This document shows positions 32,855-41,408 of a DNA stretch of 64,000 nucleotides, piece after piece. The stretch's first letter is position 1. The number at the start of each line of letters is the position of its first letter. The stretch is from an uncultured Acidimicrobiales bacterium (lineage in GTDB: Bacteria > Actinomycetota > Acidimicrobiia > Acidimicrobiales > SZUA-35). Both the position numbers and the translations under genes were made by a program. The notes beneath the pieces were generated by a model that saw only the letters and a program-made list of their open reading frames with translations, searched no databases and was not told where the DNA came from. The stretch is taken from contig CALKZY010000028.1 of assembly GCA_938002965.1 (NCBI GenBank), positions 124,001-188,000 of the forward strand. Direction: 5' to 3'.

Positions 32855-34861
32855 ATGCCATCCTCTTCGCCTGCCAGTTCGTCGTCGACCGAAACACCAC
32901 TTATCCCACGACAACTGCTGTTCGGCAACCCAGACCGCACGATGGCCCGAGTCAGCCCTGACGGTCGCCACATCAGCTACCTGGCACCGCTGGACGGCGT
33001 GCTCAACGTGTGGGTTGCACCAGTGGACGACTTGGCCGCTGCTCGTGCCGTCACCACCGACACCGGGCGCGGCGTTCGCAGCTACACCTGGCCCTATAGC
33101 GGACGACATCTGCTGTACGTTCAGGACAAGGGCGGCGACGAAAACTGGCGGGTCTATAGCGTTGACCTGGAGTCCGATGAGACCCGAGACCTCACGCCCT
33201 TCAATGACGTACAGGCCCAGATCACCGGGCTGAGCGCTGACTTTCCCAACGAGATCCTTGTCGGGCTTAACAATCGAAACCCTCAGCTGCACGATCTGCA
33301 TCGCATCAACCTCGAGACCGGCGAAACGACGCTCGTCATGGAGAACGAGGGCTTCGTTTCGTTCACGGTCGACAAGTCGTTCGCCGTTCGGCTCGGGGCC
33401 AACATGAACGCCGACGGCACCATCGACTACTTGAAGCGGGTCGATGATGGGTGGGAGCCATTCATCCACGTTGATGCTGATGACACCCTCACCACCCAAC
33501 CGCTGGGCTTCGACGCCACCGGCGACACGCTGTACGTGATCGACAGTCGAGATCGCGACACCGCGGCGTTCACTGCTATCGGTACCGGTGAGACGTCTAC
33601 TGACGGGGCTCGGGGCACCGTGGTGGCCGCCGACGACCGGGCCGATGCCAGCGGGGTCATGATGCACCCGGTTACCAACGAGGTGGAGGCGGTGTCGTTC
33701 ACCTACGCTCGGGCGGAGTGGACGGTATTGGACGACTCGATCCAAGCCGACCTCAATTTTCTGGCCACGGTGGCCGACGGCGAGATCGACGTAGTCGACC
33801 GGACCCTGGCCGACGACATCTGGATTGTGGCCTACACCATGGACGACGGCCCGGTTCGGTACTATCGCTACGACCGCTCGCCCGGTGACGACACAGAAGA
33901 CAGTCGCTCTGTTGAGTTCCTGTTTTCCAGCCGCTCGGCGTTGGAAGACGTGGCGCTGGCCAAGATGCACTCAATGGTGGTCACGTCCCGCGACGGCCTC
34001 GACATGGTCGGCTACTACAGCCTGCCACCATGGGAGGATCCCACGCCGAGCGAACCGCTACCCACGGTGCTTGTGGTCCACGGCGGACCGTGGGCCCGGG
34101 ACAGCTGGGGCTACAACCCGATCCATCAGCTGTTGGCCAACCGGGGTTACGCCACGATCAGCGTCAACTTCCGCTCTTCCACCGGCTTCGGCAAGTCGTT
34201 TATCAACGCTGGCAACCTCGAATGGGGGGCGAAGATGCACGATGACCTGCTCGACACCATCGACTGGGCGGTCGAAGCGGGTATTGCCGATAGGGATCGG
34301 GTGGCCATCATGGGCGGCAGCTACGGCGGCTACGCCACACTGGCCGGGTTGACGTTCACACCCGACGTTTTTGCTTGTGGCGTTGACATCGTCGGCCCGT
34401 CGAACCTCATCACGCTCTTGGACTCTGTGCCCGAGTACTGGCGTCCGATGATCGAGATGATGTACACCCGGGTGGGGAATCCGACCACCGACGATGGCGC
34501 CGCCATGTTGGCCGAGCGTTCACCTGTCACCCACGCCGACAAGATCCAACGGCCGCTCCTCATCGGGCAAGGGGCCAACGACCCGCGGGTCAAACAGGCC
34601 GAATCGGATCAGATCGTCGATGCCATGACGGCCAAGAACATCCCGGTGACTTACGTGCTGTATCCCGATGAGGGACATGGCTTCGCCCGACCGGACAACA
34701 ACCTTTCGTTCTTCGCAGTGGCCGAAGTTTTCCTGGCCCGCCACTTGAGCCACGACCGGCACGAGCCGCTGCCGGAGTCATTCGAGGGGTCGAGTATCGG
34801 GGTTCCGACAGGAGCCGAAGGGGTCTCCGGTTTGACCGAGGCCCTGGCGGCCTCGGACTAA
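32855..34861 (+). CDS. S9-family prolyl oligopeptidase/acylaminoacyl-peptidase-like serine peptidase
   Basis: 668 residues from ATG 32855. The N-terminal 380 residues are a WD/beta-propeller-like domain (ARVSPDGRHISYLAPLDGV and similar blades). The C-terminal alpha/beta hydrolase carries the triad Ser 489 (MGGSYGGYATLAG), Asp 576 (GANDPRVKQ) and His 608 (DEGHGFARP), with the oxyanion segment VVHGGPWARDSWGY. No signal peptide, so probably cytosolic. It would cleave short peptides or N-acylated peptides. The kinase-like gene starts 13 bp later. Confidence 0.93.
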   Translation: MPSSSPASSSSTETPLIPRQLLFGNPDRTMARVSPDGRHISYLAPLDGVLNVWVAPVDDLAAARAVTTDTGRGVRSYTWPYSGRHLLYVQDKGGDENWRVYSVDLESDETRDLTPFNDVQAQITGLSADFPNEILVGLNNRNPQLHDLHRINLETGETTLVMENEGFVSFTVDKSFAVRLGANMNADGTIDYLKRVDDGWEPFIHVDADDTLTTQPLGFDATGDTLYVIDSRDRDTAAFTAIGTGETSTDGARGTVVAADDRADASGVMMHPVTNEVEAVSFTYARAEWTVLDDSIQADLNFLATVADGEIDVVDRTLADDIWIVAYTMDDGPVRYYRYDRSPGDDTEDSRSVEFLFSSRSALEDVALAKMHSMVVTSRDGLDMVGYYSLPPWEDPTPSEPLPTVLVVHGGPWARDSWGYNPIHQLLANRGYATISVNFRSSTGFGKSFINAGNLEWGAKMHDDLLDTIDWAVEAGIADRDRVAIMGGSYGGYATLAGLTFTPDVFACGVDIVGPSNLITLLDSVPEYWRPMIEMMYTRVGNPTTDDGAAMLAERSPVTHADKIQRPLLIGQGANDPRVKQAESDQIVDAMTAKNIPVTYVLYPDEGHGFARPDNNLSFFAVAEVFLARHLSHDRHEPLPESFEGSSIGVPTGAEGVSGLTEALAASD

Positions 34862-34874
34862 ATTTCTTGTTCCC

Positions 34875-36086
34875 GTGAGTCGCTCCCGTCAGATTCGCCT
34901 GGTTGCAGTCGACGAGCACGGCGACGTCCTCGGGGTCACCCCGTTTCGCTCCACCAACGTTGCCTGGTGGCAGGAAACGCAACCCCTACGGGCTGGGTTC
35001 CCAGAACTATTCGATGAAAACGACCCGGCCGGAACCCACGTTGTGCTCCGACTGCTGGAAGCCGAACACGATAGCGACGCCCACATGGGCGGTCGATCAA
35101 CTCACCTGGTTCAGACATCGCTCCCGACATTTGAACGGGCCTCAGACACCATTGCGTTTGAGCCGTGGTCGGATCCCGTCGACGGGGTCAACGAACCTGA
35201 ACCTTTGCGCCACCCTTGGGCCGAACCCGGCGGCCCGGCCGACGACTTAGCTTGGGTGGCCGATCACGTTGACATTGCCGGTCGCCCGGTTCAACATCGG
35301 ACGTGGAATCTGTCGGCCATCTGGTCCATCCCCACTCCCGAAGGGAAGGTCTGGCTCAAGTGTGTCCCGAGGTTCTATCAACATGAAGCTGCGGTGCTGC
35401 GTGTACTGGCCGAGGTCGTACCGGGCGCTGGCCCGACGCTTCTGGCTGCCGACGGCCACCGTCAGTTGTTGGCTGAGATGGCCGGGCGCGACGGTTATGA
35501 AGCCACGCCGGAAGAACAGATTGCCATGGTGGATGCTCTGGTCGACCTGCAGTTGGCCGTCTTGGCCCGCACCGACGATCTCCTCGCCGCTGGTGTTCCG
35601 GATTGTCGCTGCGCCTGTCTACTCGAACTTCTCACCTCCTTTCTCGACCGGGTGGCTGTGGACGACGGCCAGCTTCAACGGCTAAAGGTCGAGTTACCGG
35701 ACCGGCTGGCGACGCTGGAGGCCCTCGGACTGCCCGATGTGCTGGTTCACGGTGATCCACACCCCGGCAACAGTCGACTTGGCGCCGATCCTCCCGTTTG
35801 GTTCGACTGGGGTGACAGCTTCATCGGCAACCCCCTCCTCGACCTCGGGGCTGTGCACCGCATGGCGCCGCAGGCGATCGAACGCTGGTTGTACCGTTGG
35901 TCAGAGCCGGCTGGAGGTCTCGATCTCACCGAAGCGTGGACCGTTCTCAAGCCAATCGCGCTTGTCCGCTCTGCTTGGGTGTACCAAGACTTCTTGGACA
36001 ACATCGAGCCGAGCGAACGCATTTACCACCGCGAAGACGTGCCGCTCATGCTGTCCGAGGCCCGACATTACCTGGCCGCCGAGTAG
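34875..36086 (+). CDS. Aminoglycoside phosphotransferase (APH)-family kinase-like protein with N-terminal extension
   Basis: 403 residues from GTG 34875. The APH catalytic loop is VLVHGDPHPGNSRL (about 291-304) and the magnesium segment VWFDWGDSFIGNPLLDLG follows. The ATP-binding lysine may be in KVWLKCVPRFYQHEAA. The first 150 residues (VDEHGDVLGVTPF, RAGFPELFDEN) resemble a NUDIX-like or small accessory domain joined to the kinase, which I cannot name. Substrate unknown; small-molecule phosphorylation is the family role. Confidence 0.7.
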   Translation: MSRSRQIRLVAVDEHGDVLGVTPFRSTNVAWWQETQPLRAGFPELFDENDPAGTHVVLRLLEAEHDSDAHMGGRSTHLVQTSLPTFERASDTIAFEPWSDPVDGVNEPEPLRHPWAEPGGPADDLAWVADHVDIAGRPVQHRTWNLSAIWSIPTPEGKVWLKCVPRFYQHEAAVLRVLAEVVPGAGPTLLAADGHRQLLAEMAGRDGYEATPEEQIAMVDALVDLQLAVLARTDDLLAAGVPDCRCACLLELLTSFLDRVAVDDGQLQRLKVELPDRLATLEALGLPDVLVHGDPHPGNSRLGADPPVWFDWGDSFIGNPLLDLGAVHRMAPQAIERWLYRWSEPAGGLDLTEAWTVLKPIALVRSAWVYQDFLDNIEPSERIYHREDVPLMLSEARHYLAAE

Positions 36087-36179
36087 AACACGACGGACAG
36101 TAGTAGGGTTTGGCACAGCGCCCGCCGCACTTGGCGCGGCGTCCGACCAGGTGCGTTGGCTGGGAGTTGAACAAGTTTC

Positions 36180-36662
36180 ATGGCGGCAGCCGGCCGAGAG
36201 CTAGCCGACAAACGTATCCCGGTACTGATTGTCGCCGTGTCCTGTGTCCTCGCCTGGGCTATCGGTACGGTCAGTCGCGAACCATGGCCCTTTCCGATCT
36301 TTCCGGGCTTTGGGACTGTGCCGGCAGGCGGGGCTGCCGCCGAGCCTGATGTCCGCCGGGTGTTTGTTATTCTCGGCGACGACCAGCCGACGTTCGTCGA
36401 CCTAAGGGACATGTTTCCGGGCGCCACCGATTCCTTCCATCAACAGATGACCGAGTCCTTTGTCTCCATCAACTCAGATGCGAGTGCGAGTCCAAGTGAC
36501 GGGGTGGACAATGACCTTGCGCAGTGGGTCAATGCCAGGGCTCAGGACCGTCCAACGTGGTCCGGTGGCTGTGTCAAGGCGATCGAGTTGGTGGAGTTGA
36601 CGGCCGAAGACCAGCAGGTCGGCAGCCCCCTGCAACGTATTGAGTTTCCGTCTTGTCCATAA
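36180..36662 (+). CDS. Hypothetical membrane-anchored protein
   Basis: 160 residues from ATG 36180. One N-terminal helix (IPVLIVAVSCVLAWAIGTV, about 13-31), then a soluble, mostly polar domain of about 125 residues with two late cysteines (SGGCVKAIEL, EFPSCP) that could pair outside the cell. It overlaps or abuts the start of the next membrane protein, so they are probably made together. Family not recognised. Confidence 0.6.
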   Translation: MAAAGRELADKRIPVLIVAVSCVLAWAIGTVSREPWPFPIFPGFGTVPAGGAAAEPDVRRVFVILGDDQPTFVDLRDMFPGATDSFHQQMTESFVSINSDASASPSDGVDNDLAQWVNARAQDRPTWSGGCVKAIELVELTAEDQQVGSPLQRIEFPSCP

Positions 36663-37825
36663 GTGTGGAAGCCCTGTGGGATCGGTATGGCGCGTTTTTG
36701 CATCACGACTACCGTGTCCCTTTGGAGACGCTGGGGCTCTATCGAATTGCCTTCGCTCTGTATCTGCTGGTCATGAACCCGCTGCCGGATCTGCGTTGGA
36801 TCGCTGACTATCCGGACGTCTTCCACAACCCGGCACCGGGTCCTATGACCCTTTGGCCCGGGTTCCCGAACATGGCCGTTCTCTTCGGCCTGGAACTGGC
36901 GATGGTAGTTGCCGTGTGCGCATTGGCCATCGGGTGGCGCACCGCTTGGGCTTCACTCGCCGTGGCCTTCACCGGGCTCTCGGCCGAGTCGATCTACTTG
37001 TCGTTCGGAAAAATCGACCACACGGCCGTTCTCTGGTTTACTCCGTTGCTGCTGGCTGCTTCGGGCTGGGGGGCCTTCTGGTCATCGGACCGTCTAGCCT
37101 TCGACCGTGGACATCGACGGCGCGGGTCCGGTCTCGAATCGGACCTGGGTACGGCATTGGCCAAAGCTGACTCTGGCGCTGACTCCGAATCTGAGCAACT
37201 GCGTTCTCTGGGTTGGCCGATCGCCGCGGTAGCGGTGATGTTGGCCTTAGCGTTCTTGTCTGCTGTACTCCCGAAGATGGCGCTCGGTTGGCTGTCGCTC
37301 GAGTCGTCGGCATCGAGGGGCTATTTCGATCAGCTCTACGTTGGACTCGGGCGCGATGATCTGCTGGCCGGCTACTTCTTCGGTTTGGAACACGGCCTGC
37401 TATGGGAATTGATGGACTGGGCCACGGTGGCAATCGAGCTGGCCTTGGTGGTAGCCATCTTTTGGCCTGTCGCCTTGCGGTGGACCCTGCTGTCGGCCTG
37501 GGTGTTTCATCTGGCCACGGTGCTGATCTTGAACATCCCGTTCTTCGGCCCGACCCCCATCTACCCTTTGTTCTTCTTGGTGTTGATCAGACCCACTCTG
37601 GCAGCCCGTGTCGGTGGATGGATGGTGGGGATGCGCCAGCTCCTTCTCGGCGTTCTGACTGGTTTGGCTGTGGCTTCGCTGTTCGGATCGGGACTGTACC
37701 GGCTTGTTCTCGTCGAGTGGATCGGGCTTCGTCTCCTCGTTGCCGAGACTTTGTACTTTGGACTCGGCATAGCGGCTTTGGCCGCGGTCATCATTCGTTC
37801 CCGCGGCTTCACCAGGGTCTACTAG
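36653..37825 (+). CDS. HTTM-like polytopic membrane protein
   Basis: 390 residues from TTG 36653, or 386 from GTG 36665; the first overlaps the upstream stop by 10 bp. The segments LGLYRIAFALYLLVMNPLPD, FGLELAMVVAVCALAIGWR, VAFTGLSAESIYLSFGKIDH and the later WPVALRWTLLSAWVFHLATV with FPPTPIYP-like FFGPTPIYPLFFLVLI suggest the HTTM domain (vitamin K-dependent gamma-carboxylase-like membrane family) with eight or more helices. The role of bacterial members is unknown; pairing with the preceding secreted-domain protein recalls known two-gene HTTM arrangements. Confidence 0.6.
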   Translation: MSISVEALWDRYGAFLHHDYRVPLETLGLYRIAFALYLLVMNPLPDLRWIADYPDVFHNPAPGPMTLWPGFPNMAVLFGLELAMVVAVCALAIGWRTAWASLAVAFTGLSAESIYLSFGKIDHTAVLWFTPLLLAASGWGAFWSSDRLAFDRGHRRRGSGLESDLGTALAKADSGADSESEQLRSLGWPIAAVAVMLALAFLSAVLPKMALGWLSLESSASRGYFDQLYVGLGRDDLLAGYFFGLEHGLLWELMDWATVAIELALVVAIFWPVALRWTLLSAWVFHLATVLILNIPFFGPTPIYPLFFLVLIRPTLAARVGGWMVGMRQLLLGVLTGLAVASLFGSGLYRLVLVEWIGLRLLVAETLYFGLGIAALAAVIIRSRGFTRVY

Positions 37826-37935
37826 TCGACAGGCTGGCCACCGGTGGTCGACACTGCACTGAGGCGGTTCCGCATACTGGCGCCACATCTCTTGCAACGA
37901 CCGAACTTCCGCTAACTTTGTTTTGTATCAGCTTG

Positions 37936-40620
37936 TTGTCGCTTGCCGTTGACCGTACCGATCTAGTCGACTCCCTTGTTGGAACCAACGCGGCCGTCGA
38001 AGCGGGCGCGGGCTTCGGCAAGTCAGTGTTGCTTCGAGTAGCGGCCAAACGCCATGATTTTTCGGTAGCCACAACCATGGATGAGGTCACCCACCGTCTC
38101 AACGGCAACGAAGCCGTCGTGGCGGTGGACGACGCCGAGCGTTGGTCTCCTGAGGACCTCCAAGCCCTCAGCGATGCAATCACGGTGTCCAGCAACAGAC
38201 GTTGGATTGTCGCCGGGCGCTCCCTTTCACCGTTGCTGGCTGTTGCCTCGTGGAAGCGGCTAGGCACCAATGAGCTACGGTTCGACCAGTCGCAGATCAG
38301 GCAACTGCTTGGCGCCTACGGCCTAGACGATGACGGTTTGGCCGAAGCAGTCAGCCACTTGAGCGCCGGCTGGCCCCTGGCGGCGGGGGCCATTGCCGCT
38401 CGCATGGCCGAGACTAATGACCCTGTCGGCGTCGCCCGCGATCTTGGCCGACACAACGCCTTGTTGGATTCGTTGCTCAACCAATTGGTCGATCTCAGCA
38501 GCGATGCCGGTTCAGCGGCAATAACCCTGGCCGCTCTCCCCTTTTTCAACGATGAAGTTGCTGACCGCCTTGGCGGTGAGCGCTTCCTCGATCGCCTTGC
38601 CGCGGCCGGCTTGCCACTGAGCAGAACGGGCGCAGGACGAGTCGAATTTCTGGAACCTGCCCGCACGACGTTGCAGTCGCAGAGCGATCGAGGGCCGCTG
38701 CCGGTGGAGATTGTGGAACAGTTCGTCGCTAGCCACCAGATTCATGCCGCCCTCGACACGTGCCTGGCCTTCGGCGAGCGCGGTCGCGCAGCCCAACTCT
38801 TGGCCTCGCTCAACCGCCAACAGGAAGCCCACCTCGCCCCGGCCAAGCTGCACGCCACGGTCGCCGCCATTGGGTCTTCGGTCGAGGAACATCCGCGTGC
38901 CCTGTTTGTTCACTCCCATGTGAGCGCCGTGCACGGACATCATGCCGAGAGCTTGCGGTCCATCGAACGGGGCGTTGAGATCTTCGCCGGTCAGGACCCA
39001 GAGCTGGACGAAGAAGACCACGTCGAGACGATCATCACTCTCGGGGTCTGGCGGGTCTTCAACGGACAGCTGAGTGATGCCCGAGTCATCTTGGAGCGGG
39101 CCACTAATGCAATCAACCCCTCCAACACTCGGCTGCAGGCCATGTTGCACGATCTGGCCGGGGTTCTCCACCACGGGCTCGGCGGCGACGACGATCTCCG
39201 CATAGCAACCGACGAGCTCAAGTCGGCCTACAGCCTTTGGAGACAACTGAATGAGCCGGAGGCGGCTACTGTCACCCTGTTTCGACTAGCGGCCGGGGTG
39301 TTGGCCAGTCGAGGACAGCGCAGAGAAGCCCTTGCCTTGTTGGACGATCTGCCCAACTTGGGTCCTATGAGCCTTCACACCACGGCGCGGCTGGGGCTCG
39401 AGCGGGCTCTGCTACTCCCCTACCTCGGACGGGCCGGTGAAGTCGAGGAAGCGGTCAGCGAGACCAAGCGCATCTCGCTGCTACTCGATGACGAGTGGAC
39501 CTTCGCTCTGTCTTTGGTTGCAGAGCTGGTTGCCGCCTCAATGCTTGGTGACGGTGACCGTGTCGTTTCGCTATCGCGGCGGCTGGTCGACGAGAGACAC
39601 TTCACCTTCGACACCTGGTCGGAGGGGCTCTACTGGTACGACGTTGCCGATGCACTCGCCCGCTGCGAACGGTGGCAAGAAGCCCGCGCCGCAGTCGACG
39701 TTGTCCAGGGCCTCCGGGATATGCCTCCATGGATGGTCGTGGCAAGCCAAGCATCAATCGAGGCCCGATGCGGCGACCCTGACCGAGCTTTGGAGCTACT
39801 CCGCGACCTCGAATTGCGGGACGATGTGGAGATCGACAGACGGTGGCAGCTCCGACTGTACGCTGCCACGGCACACCGTCGAGCCGGCCGACTGGACGAG
39901 GCAGCCAAGCTTCTCGACGTCGTCCACCAGGACACAGCAGAACTCGGGGCCCCCGATCTGCCGATGATCGTCGAGTCAGCACTTGTCACCGCTATCACCG
40001 AGGGCACCGATCAAGCCGCTGGATTCGAGGATCTGCGAATTCGACTATTCGGCTCTCTGCGGGTTGTACGAGACGGCGACACCGTTGTGGTTCCGGCCGG
40101 GAACACATCGACCCTGCTTAAGCTCCTGGCCAGTGCCAAGGGCCACCTGACCATTGACCAGGTGATCGAAGCAATTTGGCCCGGCACAAGTCTCAAAGTC
40201 GGCCGACGCCGATTGCGCAATGTGGTTCTCCGACTTCGAGACGCCTGCGGCGATGTGATCGAGCGCAACGGCGATCTGATCGGTCTGGTCGACCGGATTC
40301 GCTGCGACTACGTCGAGGCCGAGCAACAGGCTCGGCGGTCACTTCAACAGAGCACCGCCTCGGTCGATGACCTCGAACGGTCTTTGGCACTTCTAGACCA
40401 GCCCCTTCTCAAGGACACCCCATACGAAGATTGGGCTGAAGCAGTACGAACCGAGCAACGCCGACTGGTAGTGGATCTGCTCGACCGATTGGCAGCGACG
40501 TCGAAGGACACCGATCCGGCATCAGCGATAGGCCACCTCCTAAGGGCCAATGAGCTCGACCCGTGGCCGAACCCGGCCAGGGACCGGACGATCCGGTCCC
40601 TTCGGGACGAATCTGGGTAA
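37936..40620 (+). CDS. MalT-like ATPase with C-terminal SARP/BTAD domain (giant regulator)
   Basis: 894 residues from TTG 37936, chosen because LSLAVDRTDLVDSLVG is the usual beginning of this class; TTG 37918 and 37933 are alternatives and the frame stays open far upstream inside the HTTM gene. N-terminal P-loop VEAGAGFGKSVLL (about 20-32) and Walker B VVAVDDAERWSPEDLQAL; a TPR-like helical middle to about 690; then a winged-helix segment from about 701 (IRLFGSLRVVRDGDTVV, GHLTIDQVIEAIWPG, RRRLRNVVLRLRDACG) and a shortened BTAD. Classical SARPs carry this DNA-binding domain at the N-terminus; here it is at the end. Targets unknown. Confidence 0.85.
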   Translation: MSLAVDRTDLVDSLVGTNAAVEAGAGFGKSVLLRVAAKRHDFSVATTMDEVTHRLNGNEAVVAVDDAERWSPEDLQALSDAITVSSNRRWIVAGRSLSPLLAVASWKRLGTNELRFDQSQIRQLLGAYGLDDDGLAEAVSHLSAGWPLAAGAIAARMAETNDPVGVARDLGRHNALLDSLLNQLVDLSSDAGSAAITLAALPFFNDEVADRLGGERFLDRLAAAGLPLSRTGAGRVEFLEPARTTLQSQSDRGPLPVEIVEQFVASHQIHAALDTCLAFGERGRAAQLLASLNRQQEAHLAPAKLHATVAAIGSSVEEHPRALFVHSHVSAVHGHHAESLRSIERGVEIFAGQDPELDEEDHVETIITLGVWRVFNGQLSDARVILERATNAINPSNTRLQAMLHDLAGVLHHGLGGDDDLRIATDELKSAYSLWRQLNEPEAATVTLFRLAAGVLASRGQRREALALLDDLPNLGPMSLHTTARLGLERALLLPYLGRAGEVEEAVSETKRISLLLDDEWTFALSLVAELVAASMLGDGDRVVSLSRRLVDERHFTFDTWSEGLYWYDVADALARCERWQEARAAVDVVQGLRDMPPWMVVASQASIEARCGDPDRALELLRDLELRDDVEIDRRWQLRLYAATAHRRAGRLDEAAKLLDVVHQDTAELGAPDLPMIVESALVTAITEGTDQAAGFEDLRIRLFGSLRVVRDGDTVVVPAGNTSTLLKLLASAKGHLTIDQVIEAIWPGTSLKVGRRRLRNVVLRLRDACGDVIERNGDLIGLVDRIRCDYVEAEQQARRSLQQSTASVDDLERSLALLDQPLLKDTPYEDWAEAVRTEQRRLVVDLLDRLAATSKDTDPASAIGHLLRANELDPWPNPARDRTIRSLRDESG

Positions 40621-40634
40621 GCCGACAAGTCGGA

Positions 40635-41255
40635 TCACCACCTCACCGCAGGGGGACAAGCTACGCCTGCATTGGCTCCACACGGTGATGGCGACGGGCT
40701 GTACCGCTCGTTGTTCCCGTCTCCTCCATCCAAGGAGTCGTTGTCAATGTCGCCTGGGGTTTCGAGGATGAAGTCGTCACCCAAGCTGCCCCGAATGTCG
40801 TCATGGCCCTCGGTACCGAGGACCTGGTCGTCGTCGTAACCGGCGAGAATGGTGTCGCCTCCGGCACCCCCGATCAGCACGTCGTCACCCGCTCGGCCGA
40901 ACAACACATCATGACCGTCACCGCCATCGAGATGATCATCGCCCCATAGGCCCTCAATCTTGTCGTCGCCGGGACCGCCGTAAAGGGCGTCGTGCCCACC
41001 GGCCCCACAGATGAGATCGTCGCCTCCGAGGCCGTCGATGTGCTGATCAGTTTCGCCGCCGAGGATGACATCGTCTCCCGGGGTTCCGATGACTACAGCG
41101 GCGTCCGAGACAATCGTCGCCGCCACCCCTTGACAGTAGTGGGTTTCGCCGCTTGCATTCGCCGCCGTCGTACCTGAGATTGCCAGCGTGGCAAGCAGGG
41201 CAACCGACGCAAAGACGACGGAAGCTCGCTTGGGAACTGGGATTCTGACGTTCAT
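40635..41255 (-). CDS. Secreted RTX (hemolysin-type calcium-binding repeat) protein
   Basis: 206 residues from ATG 41255, with GGAGAA upstream. A Sec signal peptide (residues 1-34: RASVVFASVALLATLAISG, ending TAANASGE) precedes RTX nonapeptide repeats at about 57-175, such as GGDDLICGAGGHDALYGG and GDDKIEGLWGDDHLDGG. These form calcium-filled beta-rolls. Sec-type export in place of a type I system suits a monoderm. A Pro/Ser/Cys tail ends the protein. It is divergent from a secreted DUF1996 protein and converges on the SARP regulator. Confidence 0.85.
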   Translation of the reverse strand: MNVRIPVPKRASVVFASVALLATLAISGTTAANASGETHYCQGVAATIVSDAAVVIGTPGDDVILGGETDQHIDGLGGDDLICGAGGHDALYGGPGDDKIEGLWGDDHLDGGDGHDVLFGRAGDDVLIGGAGGDTILAGYDDDQVLGTEGHDDIRGSLGDDFILETPGDIDNDSLDGGDGNNERYSPSPSPCGANAGVACPPAVRW

Positions 41256-41320
41256 TTCGAAATGTTCTCCTGTGACTACCAACTATCGACATCATCTTCT
41301 CGCCACAGCCGTACCAGTCG

Positions 41321-41353
41321 CGTCCCACTCGGCTTTAGGACAGCCGTGGGACG
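41321..41353. repeat. Bulged inverted repeat between divergent secreted-protein genes
   Basis: CGTCCCAC and GTGGGACG (8 bp) enclose GGCT/AGCC (4 bp), with a TC bulge on one side and a TTAGGAC loop. It lies in the 153-bp gap between the RTX and DUF1996 starts. It may be a shared operator or a leader hairpin of the DUF1996 mRNA. Confidence 0.45.
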
Positions 41354-41408
41354 GCGGTTCATGCATGATGCGTCGAAAATGATTGCTGGGCACAAGGAGC
41401 TCTCCACA

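Noticed and set aside
32630..33970. Long minus-strand open frame of about 446 codons inside the S9 peptidase gene
   Set aside because: The plus strand encodes a complete serine peptidase with its catalytic triad; the opposite frame shows no family features and is explained by codon bias in GC-rich DNA.
37402..37935. Upstream extension of the giant C-terminal-SARP regulator
   Set aside because: The open frame upstream overlaps the HTTM membrane gene in another frame and reads as low-complexity Gly/Arg/Ser sequence; the natural start is near 37936.
40635..41255. RTX toxin with type I secretion
   Set aside because: The protein is small, has a Sec signal peptide and no HlyB/HlyD genes are present.
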